Source: Pelatocladus maniniholoensis HA4357-MV3 (GTDB lineage Bacteria; Cyanobacteriota; Cyanobacteriia; Cyanobacteriales; Nostocaceae). From it: a stretch of 64,000 bases of DNA. The stretch lies in assembly GCA_019359115.1 (NCBI GenBank), contig JAHHHW010000073.1, positions 1 through 64,000 on the forward strand, written 5' to 3'. The notes beneath the pieces were generated by a model. That model was not told where the DNA came from. It saw only the letters and a program-made list of their open reading frames with translations, and did no database searches. This document shows positions 9,079 through 18,006 of the stretch, in pieces. Both the position numbers and the translations under genes were made by a program. Each line of letters begins with the position of its first letter. Positions within the stretch are counted from its first letter, which is position 1.

Positions 9079-9960
9079 CTAAATCAGCAATGGTAATATA
9101 AGGGATACAAAATAATAAACCAAAGGAGCAGTAAAAATGTAACTATCTGTACGGTCTAAAATGCCACCGTGACCGGGAATCAATTGTCCTGAATCTTTTA
9201 CCCCAGCATCTCGCTTGAGCATTGATTCAGTTAGATCACCTAAAAGACCAGCAATACCAATTAACAATCCTAACGTCAAACCAGTAATAGGATACTTGGG
9301 CCAGTTAAAATAATAAGCCACAGCAAATGCAACGATCACACTAGCCGCAACACCAAAGACAGCACCTTCTACGGTTTTTTTCGGACTAATATCAGATAAA
9401 GGGGTTTTGCCAAAAAATTTACCAAAGGTATAAGCACCAATATCTGCTGCCCAAATACAGAGAAAAGTCAGCATTGTAGCGGTTAGACCGTCTGGTAAAG
9501 AAACTGAATGTCTATGTGCAAAGAAATCTGACCAACTTGGTGGCCAGTAGCCTCCCAAAGGAAGATTGCTGGGTGTTGTATTAAACGCTCGTAACCTTAC
9601 CCAGTAACTCGGCAAATAACCAGTGTAAAAAAGCCCCAATATTGAAGCAGAAATATCCGCGATCGCCGCAATTTTTGGTTGAAATAGCAGGTAAAAACAG
9701 ATAAAAGTACCAGCTATTGGCATAACAGCATCAGCCAAATTACCATCTAGCGTACAAATTGCTAGGAGAATTTGACTAACAACCATAGTAGTTTTTACAG
9801 TGGGAGCTATGCCTTTGGCTCTAACTAAATTAAAGAATTCTTTTTGACCTAAAAAGATAATCACTGCAAATACGATGGTAAAATACCATCCGCCCAAAAC
9901 AGTTGCCGATAAAGCGACAACGATCGCAACAATTCCGCTAAAAATTCGAGACCAAGGCAT
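9079..9960 (-). CDS. cdsA: Phosphatidate cytidylyltransferase
   Basis: This 293-residue integral membrane protein makes CDP-diacylglycerol from phosphatidate and CTP, the branch point of phospholipid synthesis (phosphatidylglycerol in cyanobacteria). The C-terminal CDP-DAG synthase signature is complete: 'SMLKRDAGVKDSGQLIPGHGGILDRTDS', with the conserved K-R, K-D, H-G-G and D-R-x-D residues. Multiple hydrophobic helices precede it. The length agrees with the family. Confidence 0.93.
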   Translation of the reverse strand: MPWSRIFSGIVAIVVALSATVLGGWYFTIVFAVIIFLGQKEFFNLVRAKGIAPTVKTTMVVSQILLAICTLDGNLADAVMPIAGTFICFYLLFQPKIAAIADISASILGLFYTGYLPSYWVRLRAFNTTPSNLPLGGYWPPSWSDFFAHRHSVSLPDGLTATMLTFLCIWAADIGAYTFGKFFGKTPLSDISPKKTVEGAVFGVAASVIVAFAVAYYFNWPKYPITGLTLGLLIGIAGLLGDLTESMLKRDAGVKDSGQLIPGHGGILDRTDSYIFTAPLVYYFVSLILPLLI

Positions 9961-10064
9961 AACTAGGGACTAAAGACTAGAGAATAGGACTACTCAATTA
10001 ACAATTAAAAACTAAAAATCAAAAATTCTTAATTTAGTAATCTCCTAAATAGTGCTAATTGTGT

Positions 10065-10667
10065 CTAATCTAGCTTTTCACCACTAAGGATAAAAATTGG
10101 ATCGACAGCACTGAAAGTTTGAGAAAAACCACGTGTTTCCAAGCGGTTAATAGCAGACTGCACAACTTCAACATTTCTCGCTTGTAGTTGAGCAAAGCTT
10201 AGAGAAATTGCATACAGACTTTCTAGATTAGCAGCTGTGGCGACTACTCTACCTGATGGCGGCAAATAATGCCAAACTGCTTGCAAAATTTCTTTGATGG
10301 CTCGTCCACCTTCGAGACAGACACGGTGAGGTGCTTCTTTGAGGTCATGCAAACACTCAGGGGCGCTACCTTCAATGATTTCCACATTTTTGACTTCAAA
10401 GCGATCGCAGTTACGACGGATGAGGTTAGCAACCTCTTCATCTCGTTCCACAGCAATGATTCGCCCTTTAGGACATAGCAATCCAACTTCTACAGGAATA
10501 GTACCTGTACCTGCACCAATATCCCACAAAACAGTGTTGGGTAATAGACGTAATTGAGCAATCAACAACAGTCGAATTTCTCTCTGACTGAGGGGAATTC
10601 CCGGTAAATGCTCGAATAAATCATCGGGAATACCAGGACTAATATAAGGCCAAAGTTGAGGTGGCAT
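10065..10667 (-). CDS. cbiT: Precorrin-8w decarboxylating C15-methyltransferase (CbiT-type)
   Basis: This 200-residue SAM methyltransferase has motif I DIGAGTGTIPVEVGLL and the CbiT-like opening 'GIPDDLFEHLPGIPLSQREIRLLLIAQLRL'. CbiT methylates C15 and decarboxylates the C12 side chain in corrin (vitamin B12) synthesis; in other organisms it is fused to CbiE as CobL. Here it stands alone behind cdsA on the same strand, 104 bases apart. The CbiE partner is not in the window. Confidence 0.85.
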   Translation of the reverse strand: MPPQLWPYISPGIPDDLFEHLPGIPLSQREIRLLLIAQLRLLPNTVLWDIGAGTGTIPVEVGLLCPKGRIIAVERDEEVANLIRRNCDRFEVKNVEIIEGSAPECLHDLKEAPHRVCLEGGRAIKEILQAVWHYLPPSGRVVATAANLESLYAISLSFAQLQARNVEVVQSAINRLETRGFSQTFSAVDPIFILSGEKLD

Positions 10668-10679
10668 ACAAGTTTAACT

Positions 10680-10735
10680 AGGGGAAAAGGGATCAGGGAA
10701 AAGGGATCAGGGAAAAGGGATCGGGGAAAACAGAC
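10680..10735. repeat. Short tandem repeat, GGGAAAAGGGATCA unit
   Basis: Three to four direct copies of a 14-base unit (two related heptamers, GGGAAAA and GGGATCA) lie in the spacer before the DUF1232 gene. An open frame on the minus strand across this spacer is low-complexity and is not called as a gene. Confidence 0.7.
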
Positions 10736-10950
10736 AAGGGGACACTCTGGACGTAGGAATTAAAAATTGGGTATCGCGCATCGGGGAAGAGACTTGTTAA
10801 ATAATTCTCCCTTGTTTTCCATGTCCTCCATATCCCTGATCCCCTATCCCCAATTTTTGTCGCATCTTCCAACCATATTAGGGCGGTTATTCCCACAAGA
10901 AGTGTGGAAAATGATTTGCCAAAATTAAAAGTAACGAGAGGTGAAGGTCA

Positions 10951-11274
10951 ATGAAATTTTCAATACAATCTCTTTACAATTGGTATCGCGACTTAATTCG
11001 CAACTCTAAATACCGTTGGTGGGTGATTTTAGGAACATTGCTATATTTTGTCAGTCCCTTCGATATAATTCCAGATTTTTTCCCTATTGTGGGGGAAATT
11101 GATGATGTTTTTCTTTTAACTTTGTTAGTAACTGAAGTATCAGGGCTGGTAATTGAAGGCTTCAAAGCGCGTCGAGGTACTGTAGACGCCAATGTAGACA
11201 CCCAAGCCACTGATACTACCCAGGATTCAACCTCCAGTGCCACTGTGGATGTTGATGCAGTTTCTGTGAAATAG
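10951..11274 (+). CDS. DUF1232 (YkvA-type) membrane protein
   Basis: The 107-residue protein carries the DUF1232 core 'YFVSPFDIIPDFFPIVGEIDDVFLL' at about 30-60, with hydrophobic flanks that can lie in the membrane. The C-terminal 35 residues are Thr/Asp/Val-rich and look disordered. GAGAGGTGA lies upstream of the ATG. The function of the family is unknown. A terminator-like hairpin with a T-run follows. Confidence 0.8.
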   Translation: MKFSIQSLYNWYRDLIRNSKYRWWVILGTLLYFVSPFDIIPDFFPIVGEIDDVFLLTLLVTEVSGLVIEGFKARRGTVDANVDTQATDTTQDSTSSATVDVDAVSVK

Positions 11275-11301
11275 TTACAAATGTGATCTTAAAATTAAGT
11301 A

Positions 11302-11347
11302 ACCCTCTTCTGTTGCCAGAATGGCTGGGGAAGGGGGGTATTTTTTA
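11302..11347 (+). terminator. Probable rho-independent terminator after the DUF1232 gene
   Basis: ACCCTCTT at 11302-11309 pairs with AAGGGGGGT at about 11331-11339 (with G-U pairs), and the right arm is followed by a T-rich tract from 11341. It lies 28 bases past the stop codon, the usual place for an intrinsic terminator. Confidence 0.55.
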
Positions 11348-11431
11348 TTGGTTTTTTGTTGTTAGTTAAGTTTTAATTAGTATTAATCAGCAACTACTAA
11401 CTACTAACGATTAACTACAAATAAATCATTT

Positions 11432-12220
11432 ATGAGCGATCGCCAAATTATTGGACTTCTACCAGCAGGTGGACAAGCAAAACGGATTTCTCCTTTACCA
11501 CTAAGCAAAGAATTATATCCTGTCGGGTTTCAAGATTTTGGTGATCAACATAAATTGCGACCAAAGGTAGTTTCTCACTATCTGCTGGAAAAAATGCAAC
11601 TGGCGGGTATTAATCAGGCATACTTTATTTTGCGTCCGGGAAAGTGGGATATTCCGGAGTATTTCAGAGATGGTGCGATGCTTTCTATGAGCTTGGGCTA
11701 TCTTATTATGGATTTGCCTTATGGTGTACCGTTTACCTTGGATCAAGCTTATCCTTTTGTTCGGGATGCATTGGTAGCATTGGGTTTTGCTGATATTTTG
11801 TTTCAACCCAAAGATGCATTTGTAAAGGTGTTGGCACGTCAACAAGCAACTAAAGCAGATGTAGTTTTAGGATTGTTCCCCACCAACCAACCAGAGAAAG
11901 CTGGTATGGTTGAGTTCGATAATACAGGTAGAGTACAGCTAATTATCGAAAAGCCTTCTCAGTCAGATTTGCGTTACATGTGGGGTATTGCTGTTTGGAC
12001 ACCCGCCTTTACTCAGTTTTTACATGAGTATCTTATTCCTCTCAAGGCAAATCCTAATTTGTCAGAGTTACCAGAAATACCGATAGGAGATATTATTCAA
12101 ACTGCAATCACTCAGGGTTTTCACGTAGAAGCTGAAACGTTTGTTGATGGAACCTATCTAGATATTGGTACACCCAATGATTTAGTGCAAGCTGTGCGAT
12201 TGGGTGTGGAGGAAGTTTGA
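11432..12220 (+). CDS. Sugar-nucleotidyltransferase (NTP_transferase family)
   Basis: The 262-residue protein opens 'IIGLLPAGGQAKRISPLPLSKELYPVGF', the nucleotide-binding G-G-x-(A/G)-x-R...K-E loop of glucose-1-phosphate thymidylyl/uridylyltransferases. Later come 'MWGIAVWTPAF' and 'DGTYLDIGTPNDLVQAV', matching the sugar-binding and metal-binding parts. It should couple a sugar 1-phosphate to a nucleotide, but which sugar is not clear. The usual C-terminal left-handed helix domain is missing, so it is a single-domain member. The ATG codon leads directly into a HIP1 site. Confidence 0.8.
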   Translation: MSDRQIIGLLPAGGQAKRISPLPLSKELYPVGFQDFGDQHKLRPKVVSHYLLEKMQLAGINQAYFILRPGKWDIPEYFRDGAMLSMSLGYLIMDLPYGVPFTLDQAYPFVRDALVALGFADILFQPKDAFVKVLARQQATKADVVLGLFPTNQPEKAGMVEFDNTGRVQLIIEKPSQSDLRYMWGIAVWTPAFTQFLHEYLIPLKANPNLSELPEIPIGDIIQTAITQGFHVEAETFVDGTYLDIGTPNDLVQAVRLGVEEV

Positions 12221-12362
12221 GGTGCGGACAAAACAATTAAAAATAAAAAATTAAAAATTGGGAAGAAGAGGGGACAAGGGAGAAGAAATCGCTTTGAAAT
12301 TTGAACATTAAGCCTTAAAGCTTGAACGAAAGCTTGAACGTTGACGCTTGACCAACCACTAA

Positions 12363-13031
12363 CTATTGATTTTGAAGATATGTTAGAGCTTCTGTGGTTT
12401 CTACTTGAGGAAATTGCTGATAAAAATTGCTAACACTAGTAAATGGTTCTGGTGTGGCTAAAACAATCAGGCGATCGCCCCATTGATGTAACCAGGGTAA
12501 TAGTCTTAGAGGTGCAACTGGCGCACATAACCAAATTTCTGCTGGAGAAAGTTTTCTGATCGCAACAGCAGCAGCAGCTATTGTCATTCCTGTCGCGATC
12601 CCATCATCAACGATAATCACTGTGGCGCCTTCTGGTTTCACCTGTGGACAAGCAACACTTAATTGTGCTTCTAAAGATTTAGCTTGGTAAATTGCTGCAT
12701 CTAATGATATTTGATGCGATCGCAAATTTTGTCTCTGGTACGATTTTCTTGGCTGGGCCCAAATTACACTACCACAGGCAGTTACCGCACCAATTGCCAA
12801 TTCTGGGTTTTCTGGATGGCTAATCTTTTTCGCTACTAATATCGTTAATGGACAACCCAAAACACGCGCAACTGGTGCTGCTACCTCTAGTCCCCCTCGT
12901 GGTAAAGCATAGACAATAGGTACAGGCTTAATATCGGATTTAGACGCTTGTTTGATTAAGGTTACCTGAACAACTTCGGCTAGTCTCTCTCCAGCTTGAG
13001 TACGATCAGTAAAAAGCGGGGTATCTGACAT
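12363..13031 (-). CDS. Phosphoribosyltransferase-fold protein
   Basis: From the ATG at 13031 the protein is 222 residues. It has a 'FTDRTQAGERLAEVV' opening, 'IVYALPRGGLEVAAPVARVLGCPLTILVAKKI', and the PRPP loop 'VIIVDDGIATGMTIAAAA'. This pattern belongs to the standalone 'predicted phosphoribosyltransferase' family seen widely in bacteria, whose substrate is not established. A start six codons upstream (13049) is possible but adds nothing recognisable. Confidence 0.8.
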   Translation of the reverse strand: MSDTPLFTDRTQAGERLAEVVQVTLIKQASKSDIKPVPIVYALPRGGLEVAAPVARVLGCPLTILVAKKISHPENPELAIGAVTACGSVIWAQPRKSYQRQNLRSHQISLDAAIYQAKSLEAQLSVACPQVKPEGATVIIVDDGIATGMTIAAAAVAIRKLSPAEIWLCAPVAPLRLLPWLHQWGDRLIVLATPEPFTSVSNFYQQFPQVETTEALTYLQNQ

Positions 13032-13290
13032 TGTTTTCCCCCAGTACATGAAGCTACCATTGCTTTGATCATGACTGAATTTCTGTTAAATTGAACAAAT
13101 TTCCTATTTTGTTAAACTTAGAACAGTTTGAGTGGCACAAACGTTCAGAAATAGCGTAATGAAAGTATAATTTCGTAGTATTAGTATCAGCAGTCACAAG
13201 ACGCAGCGCTGCTGGGCTGAACCTGCAAGTTTTTGGGTAAATATTTAACTCAGCTTAAAAACTTGTGCTTAGATTAATATTGAAAATTTC

Positions 13291-13980
13291 ATGAGCAGCG
13301 AACATCAACTCAATCTTTTTGGGGAATCCAATTTACAGGAATCTAATCTTGACAAAAAAGAATTGATTCCCACAGATGCCAAAATTCCCATTTCAACGGG
13401 AACTTATGCCGATATGCTCGAATTAGCACAGCATTGCAACCAATGTCATCGCTGTGAATTAGGAAACACTCGTATTAATGCTGTTGTCGGACGCGGTAAT
13501 CCCAAAGCGCCGATCATGGTGATAGGTGAAGCACCTGGACAAAACGAAGATGAAACAGGGCTACCATTTGTTGGTCGAGCTGGGCAGCTTTTAGAAAAAA
13601 TTCTCGAATCTGTCAAACTAGATACAGATAAAGATGTATATATAGCCAATATCAATAAATGTCGCCCACCCAACAACCGTGTTCCTACTAATGAAGAAAT
13701 CGAGGCTTGTAAACCTTATTTACTGGAACAAATTCGCTTGGTAGACCCGAAAATAATACTTTTAACAGGTGCAACTGCTGTCAAAAGTATAATTGGCGAT
13801 AAACGAGGGATTACTAAAATTCGCGGAACTTGGATGGAATGGGAAGGACGTTTATGTATGCCGATTTTTCACCCTTCTTACTTGCTGCGTAACCCCTCCC
13901 GTGAAGTTGGAAGTCCAAAATGGTTGATGTGGCAAGATGTTCAAACAGTGCGTATTAAATACGATGAAATGATGGGCTAG
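13291..13980 (+). CDS. Uracil-DNA glycosylase, family 4 (iron-sulfur)
   Basis: The 229-residue protein removes uracil from DNA at the first step of base-excision repair. It has the four cysteines of the family-4 [4Fe-4S] cluster (CNQCHRC near residue 50, then the Cys of INKCRPP and of EACKPY), motif [21 protein letters not shown], and motif [11 protein letters not shown]. The GEAPG..E and HPS.LLR forms fit type 4 rather than UdgX. The N-terminal 45 residues are polar and poorly conserved. Confidence 0.9.
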   Translation: MSSEHQLNLFGESNLQESNLDKKELIPTDAKIPISTGTYADMLELAQHCNQCHRCELGNTRINAVVGRGNPKAPIMVIGEAPGQNEDETGLPFVGRAGQLLEKILESVKLDTDKDVYIANINKCRPPNNRVPTNEEIEACKPYLLEQIRLVDPKIILLTGATAVKSIIGDKRGITKIRGTWMEWEGRLCMPIFHPSYLLRNPSREVGSPKWLMWQDVQTVRIKYDEMMG

Positions 13981-14144
13981 AATATCGACTAGTTGACAGC
14001 CTCAACTTTGACAGTAACATCAACAATTATTGTGAGGTAATTGGTACTGTAGAAAATATCAATCACTTAACAAGTTATTTTTGATAATCCAGTACCAATT
14101 TTTTAGTTTAGAGGCTCGATAGCATCCACCGTTTTGATTATTAA

Positions 14145-14573
14145 CTATCTGTTTGTTTGAGATTCAATCGTACTCGTTAAACGTTCTATTGCGTCAGTCA
14201 ATCTTTCTTGGGCTACAACTGCTGGATCAACTGCACTTGCTTCAGCAGCCTCACCACTACGCACGAATCTTTTCTTAGCTTTTTCAAAAGCACGAATAAT
14301 CAGAAAAATACAAAAAGCAATCACTAAAAAGTTGATGATTGCAGACAGAAATACACCGTATTTGACGCCATTGACTGATAAATTTTGTAAGTTATCTACT
14401 CTTGCTGATTTAAGTACAGGATTTAAAATGACAGGTGTAATGATGTCTTCGACAAGGGAATTAACGATTTTGCCGAATGCTGCTCCGATAATGACCGCTA
14501 CAGCTAAATCAATGACGTTACCTTGCATTAAAAACTTACGAAAATCAGCCCAAAAGCCATTACTACGCACCAT
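14145..14573 (-). CDS. mscL: Large-conductance mechanosensitive channel
   Basis: The 142-residue protein begins 'FRKFLMQGNVIDLAVAVIIGAAFGKIVNSLVEDIITP', the pore-lining first helix that is the signature of MscL. A second helix lies at about 72-92 and the charged C-terminal bundle ends it. As a homopentamer in the inner membrane it opens under osmotic downshock. The length is normal. Confidence 0.95.
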   Translation of the reverse strand: MVRSNGFWADFRKFLMQGNVIDLAVAVIIGAAFGKIVNSLVEDIITPVILNPVLKSARVDNLQNLSVNGVKYGVFLSAIINFLVIAFCIFLIIRAFEKAKKRFVRSGEAAEASAVDPAVVAQERLTDAIERLTSTIESQTNR

Positions 14574-15017
14574 AAGTCCCTGATCCTTTTGAAATTATCA
14601 AATTTGATTTAGTTCAGGTGGAATATTATACAGTTTTTGGGGCGGCAATATTTTAGATGCAAAGGGCTGTATTTTTGATCCACAAAGACACACATGAAGA
14701 CTCTATAAACCATTTCGGCAAGCTCAAAAGTTATTTCGGCAAGCTCAAAAACCATTTCGGAGCATACAAAAACCATTTCGGAGCATACAAAAACCATTTC
14801 GGAGCATACAAAAATTATTTCGGAGCATACAAAAATCATTTCGGAGCATACAAAAATCATTTCGGAGCATACAAAAACCATTTCGGAGCATACAAAAATC
14901 ATTTCGGCGAGCGCAAAAATCATTTCGGCGAACCCAGAAACTAGTTTGAAAGTCGGGAACTCTTAACAGGGAACAGGAAAAATTCCACTTTCATTTTTAA
15001 TTTTTACTTTTTATTTT
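14574..15017. other. Intergenic region dominated by a 21-bp tandem array
   Basis: The spacer between mscL and the hypothetical gene at 15018 holds the tandem array at about 14705-14940. Both strands are open across it (an artefact of the 21-base period). A plus-strand frame at 14657-14944 and a minus-strand frame at 14609-14923 are therefore not called as genes. AT-rich sequence fills the rest. Confidence 0.6.
14705..14940. repeat. 21-bp tandem repeat, about 11 units (CATTTCGGAGCATACAAAAA type)
   Basis: Two outer unit types bracket a core. Units at the left carry CGGCAAGCTCAAAA, about seven units in the middle carry CGGAGCATACAAAAA, and units at the right carry CGGCGAGCGCAAAAA or a variant. 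All have the shared ATTTCGG. Translated on the plus strand each unit reads NHFGAYK, NHFGKLK or NHFGERK. The gradient of variants at both ends suggests expansion from the middle. There are no spacers between units, so it is not a CRISPR array. Confidence 0.85.
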
Positions 15018-15749
15018 TTATTTTTTAATTGTCGGAGAAGTTGAAAAACTTCCACTTTGTGCGCGACAATCTCTTAACCAAGTTTTAATCCCTTGAGCAA
15101 CAACACCGTTACTACTATCCTGTGGGGGTGTGGGAATTTCTTGTTTAGGATCAGAGCCAGTCCGAGAAAACATCATTACCATCCACCAACCGTTATCAGC
15201 TTTTGCTAAAAATAGCCAGTGAAATTGTTGTAATTCCACAACTTTTTTCCCAGTATACTGCCGTTCTAAAGTAGTAAAAAATACTTGATTAACATCTTTG
15301 GCACTATATTTTAATTCTTTAGGGATATCTCCGCTTGAGTTTAGGGGTAGTGGTGTAAATTCTGGTCTTCCTGCCAATAAAACATAACTAAAAACATCAA
15401 TTTTTCTGCTAGTGCGGCGGGCGCGTTGAATCACACGATTGGCATAGCTAGGTAAATCAAGCAGAAGCTTTGTAGTTAATAGTTCAATGCTTTGCTGCGA
15501 ACAAAAAGATTTTTCTCTGCTTGTTGGTGAAGAAGTGGGATTCTGAGCAAATGCTTGGTAAGTAAAACAATTTGAAATGAATAACCAAAAGCCAAAAGCT
15601 ACAAGCCACAAATTATAACTAGACTGATTGCAAAATTTGGGTAAAAGGTAAAACAGAAAAGTTAAAGGGTTGACATTTTTCCCTTTTTCCTTATCATTTT
15701 CCTCTTTCCCTACTCTTTGAAATTTATTTTTTTGAGCTTTGGAATTCAT
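15018..15749 (-). CDS. Hypothetical protein with N-terminal membrane segment
   Basis: From the ATG at 15749 the protein is 243 residues and its start overlaps the pyrF stop (ATGA), which favours this start and translational coupling. A basic N-terminus leads to a hydrophobic stretch at about 45-67 ('[22 protein letters not shown]'), like an uncleaved anchor or late signal peptide ending in an A-F-A site. The remainder (about 170 residues) should be extracytoplasmic and contains '[23 protein letters not shown]'. I do not recognise the family; its length and context fit a conserved cyanobacterial protein. Confidence 0.65.
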   Translation of the reverse strand: MNSKAQKNKFQRVGKEENDKEKGKNVNPLTFLFYLLPKFCNQSSYNLWLVAFGFWLFISNCFTYQAFAQNPTSSPTSREKSFCSQQSIELLTTKLLLDLPSYANRVIQRARRTSRKIDVFSYVLLAGRPEFTPLPLNSSGDIPKELKYSAKDVNQVFFTTLERQYTGKKVVELQQFHWLFLAKADNGWWMVMMFSRTGSDPKQEIPTPPQDSSNGVVAQGIKTWLRDCRAQSGSFSTSPTIKK

Positions 15750-16465
15750 CTCACTGTTGCTAACTCCTCGCAAATTTTTTTCCAGGCTAACTCAGGTTCA
15801 ACAGCAGCAGTGATGGGACGCCCAATCACAAGGTAATTTGCCCCTGCTTGTAGGGCTTGGCTTGGGGTAAGCGATCGCTTTTGATCTCCTTTTTCTGCCC
15901 AAGTTGGACGCACCCCTGGACAAACTAACAAAAACTCATTTCCACAACTATTTCGTAGTTGTGCCACCTCTTGAGGCGAACAAACTGCCCCATCCAAACC
16001 AACTTCTTGCGCCATCAATGCCATCTCCAGTGCATACTCTGGCAATTCTAAGGGAATTTTTAAATCAAACGCCAACAGTCGGGAAGAAATACTAGTTAAC
16101 AGTGTAATGACAATGAGTTTTGGTGGTTCTACTCCTGCTTGCATTGCCCCTGTTTTTACTGCCTCTGTTGCTGCTTTGAGGGCATCTCTACCAGATGTAG
16201 CGTGAATTGTCAGCAAATCAACCCCATAACCTGCCGCAGCCCGACAAGCGCCAGCAACGGTATTAGGAATATCATGAAACTTCAAATCTAGGAAAATCCG
16301 TTTTTGCCGAGATTTTAATTCTTGCAGAATTTGGGGTCCTGTGCTGGTAAACAATTCTAAACCAACTTTCCAAAAGCTGACTTGTGGCAATCGTTCAATC
16401 AAGGCGATCGCATCTGCAATATTTGCCACATCTAAAGGCACAATAATTCGCTTGTCTGTGTTCAT
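15746..16465 (-). CDS. pyrF: Orotidine 5'-phosphate decarboxylase
   Basis: The 239-residue TIM-barrel enzyme makes UMP from OMP, the last step of de novo pyrimidine synthesis. The active-site signature is intact: [13 protein letters not shown], with the catalytic Asp-Lys-Asp array. The phosphate-binding end '[14 protein letters not shown]' is also present. The stop overlaps the next gene's start by four bases. The upstream spacer contains STRR heptamers. Confidence 0.95.
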   Translation of the reverse strand: MNTDKRIIVPLDVANIADAIALIERLPQVSFWKVGLELFTSTGPQILQELKSRQKRIFLDLKFHDIPNTVAGACRAAAGYGVDLLTIHATSGRDALKAATEAVKTGAMQAGVEPPKLIVITLLTSISSRLLAFDLKIPLELPEYALEMALMAQEVGLDGAVCSPQEVAQLRNSCGNEFLLVCPGVRPTWAEKGDQKRSLTPSQALQAGANYLVIGRPITAAVEPELAWKKICEELATVR

Positions 16466-16560
16466 TGGTATGGGGATAAGGAAAGGGGAACAGGGAACGG
16501 GGATAAGGAAGACATGGGGGAAAAGGGAGACAACTAATCAGTTATCAGTTCTCAAATTAA

Positions 16561-16634
16561 ACTGGTAACTGGTAACTGGTAACTGGTAACTGGTAACTGG
16601 TAACTGGTAACTGGTAACTGGTAACTGGTAACTG
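16561..16634. repeat. STRR heptanucleotide array, (ACTGGTA)10
   Basis: Ten perfect consecutive copies of the 7-base unit ACTGGTA (equivalently GGTAACT) lie between tyrS and pyrF. Heptanucleotide tandem repeats of this kind are characteristic of heterocystous cyanobacteria. Confidence 0.95.
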
Positions 16635-16659
16635 ATTCATGCCCGATCCCTATTCCCTA

Positions 16660-17829
16660 TCACTCTACAAGTCGAACAAACTTATTTTTTCCTAGTTGTA
16701 AAACTCGTCCGTACAATTGACTTGCGGCTTCAAAAGTAGTGTCCACATCGGTAATGCGATCGCCATCTAGTCTCACGCCACCTTCTTGAATTTTCCGTTT
16801 TCCTTCTCCACCGCTTTTGCATAAGCCAGTAACATTGAGAATTAGCGATAATTTTGCCGGAAATTCTACTTTGGATAGAGAAAATTCGGGTAGATCTCCT
16901 GCTTCAATGTTATTGACGGTGTCTTGTCCGTGATACTGCCGGACTATTTCTTGCGCGAGGAGTTTTTGGCGATCGCGTGGGTTTTCTGGTAGTGTATCTA
17001 GAGGTAAATCCGTCAACAATTCAAAATAATCTTCTAGCAGGTGGTCTGGAACACCCTGTAATTTTTGATACTTTTGGCTCGGATGTTCTCGTAAACCTAC
17101 GTAATTTCCCAAAGACTTAGACATTTTTTGCTCGCCATCTGTGCCAATTAAAAGCGGGAGTAGCAAACCAAATTGGGGTTTTTGTCCAAAATGACGTTGT
17201 AAATCTCTTCCAACTGCTATGTTAAATTTCTGGTCAGTACCACCCAACTCCACATCAGCCTCGATAGCCACAGAATCAAAACCCTGCATCAACGGATAAA
17301 GGAACTCATGTAGAAAAATCGGATTCTCTTTCTTATAACGTTCAGCAAATCCTTCTTTTGCTAGCATTTGTCCCACAGTCATGGTTGAGAGTAACTCTAA
17401 AATTTTTCCTAAATCCAGCTTGGAAAGCCATTGCGAGTTATATCGCACCTCTAATCTTCCAGGTGTGTCAAAATCTAGTATGGGTCGTACTTGTTCAAGA
17501 TAGGTCTGAGCGTTTGCCTCGACCTCTTGTTGTGTAAGTTGGCGACGTACATCTGATTTCCCCGTAGGATCGCCAATCCGTGCCGTAAAATCACCAATGA
17601 TCAACACTGCTGTATGACCAGCATCTTGAAAAGCTCGCAGTTTCCTTACTGGTATGCTATGACCAAGATGAATATCAGCGCCTGTCGGGTCAATACCCAA
17701 CTTTATCCGCAAGGGTCGGTCGGTTGTGGTCAAGCGTTTTTCTAAACTTTCAGATTCAGTATCCGAATCGGCTGGTTGGGGGAAAATTTCGACAATGCCA
17801 CGACGTAACCAAGAAAAGTTCTGCACCAT
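16660..17829 (-). CDS. tyrS: Tyrosyl-tRNA synthetase
   Basis: From the ATG at 17829 the protein is 389 residues. The class I signatures are clear: '[20 protein letters not shown]' (HIGH box as HLGH) and KMSKSLGN. The C-terminal S4 RNA-binding region ends '[17 protein letters not shown]'. It charges tRNA-Tyr. An upstream in-frame start at 17898 would add 23 residues unlike the family, so the inner start is used. The form with 'HLGH...GQD' and a short C-terminus fits the TyrZ-like subtype. Confidence 0.92.
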   Translation of the reverse strand: MVQNFSWLRRGIVEIFPQPADSDTESESLEKRLTTTDRPLRIKLGIDPTGADIHLGHSIPVRKLRAFQDAGHTAVLIIGDFTARIGDPTGKSDVRRQLTQQEVEANAQTYLEQVRPILDFDTPGRLEVRYNSQWLSKLDLGKILELLSTMTVGQMLAKEGFAERYKKENPIFLHEFLYPLMQGFDSVAIEADVELGGTDQKFNIAVGRDLQRHFGQKPQFGLLLPLLIGTDGEQKMSKSLGNYVGLREHPSQKYQKLQGVPDHLLEDYFELLTDLPLDTLPENPRDRQKLLAQEIVRQYHGQDTVNNIEAGDLPEFSLSKVEFPAKLSLILNVTGLCKSGGEGKRKIQEGGVRLDGDRITDVDTTFEAASQLYGRVLQLGKNKFVRLVE

Positions 17830-18006
17830 ACTATTAGGATCTTGACTGTTCTCTATACTTTGCAATATGGAAGTTAGGTAGGTTATAGTCACTAGCAATG
17901 CTTCCGTTGTTTATATCTGCCAAACTAATATAATTGCAAAAAATTAACCGTCTTGCTGCGCCAAAGAAATTATAGTTATATTTACAAGTGAGGAAGTGAG
18001 AACGCC

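Noticed and set aside
10693-10896. 67-codon minus-strand frame upstream of cbiT
   Set aside because: It consists of short tandem repeats and STRR-like DNA.
14609-14944. Frames of about 100 codons on both strands over the 21-bp array
   Set aside because: A period divisible by three keeps all copies open; there is no ribosome site, and low-complexity peptides on both strands argue for repeat DNA.
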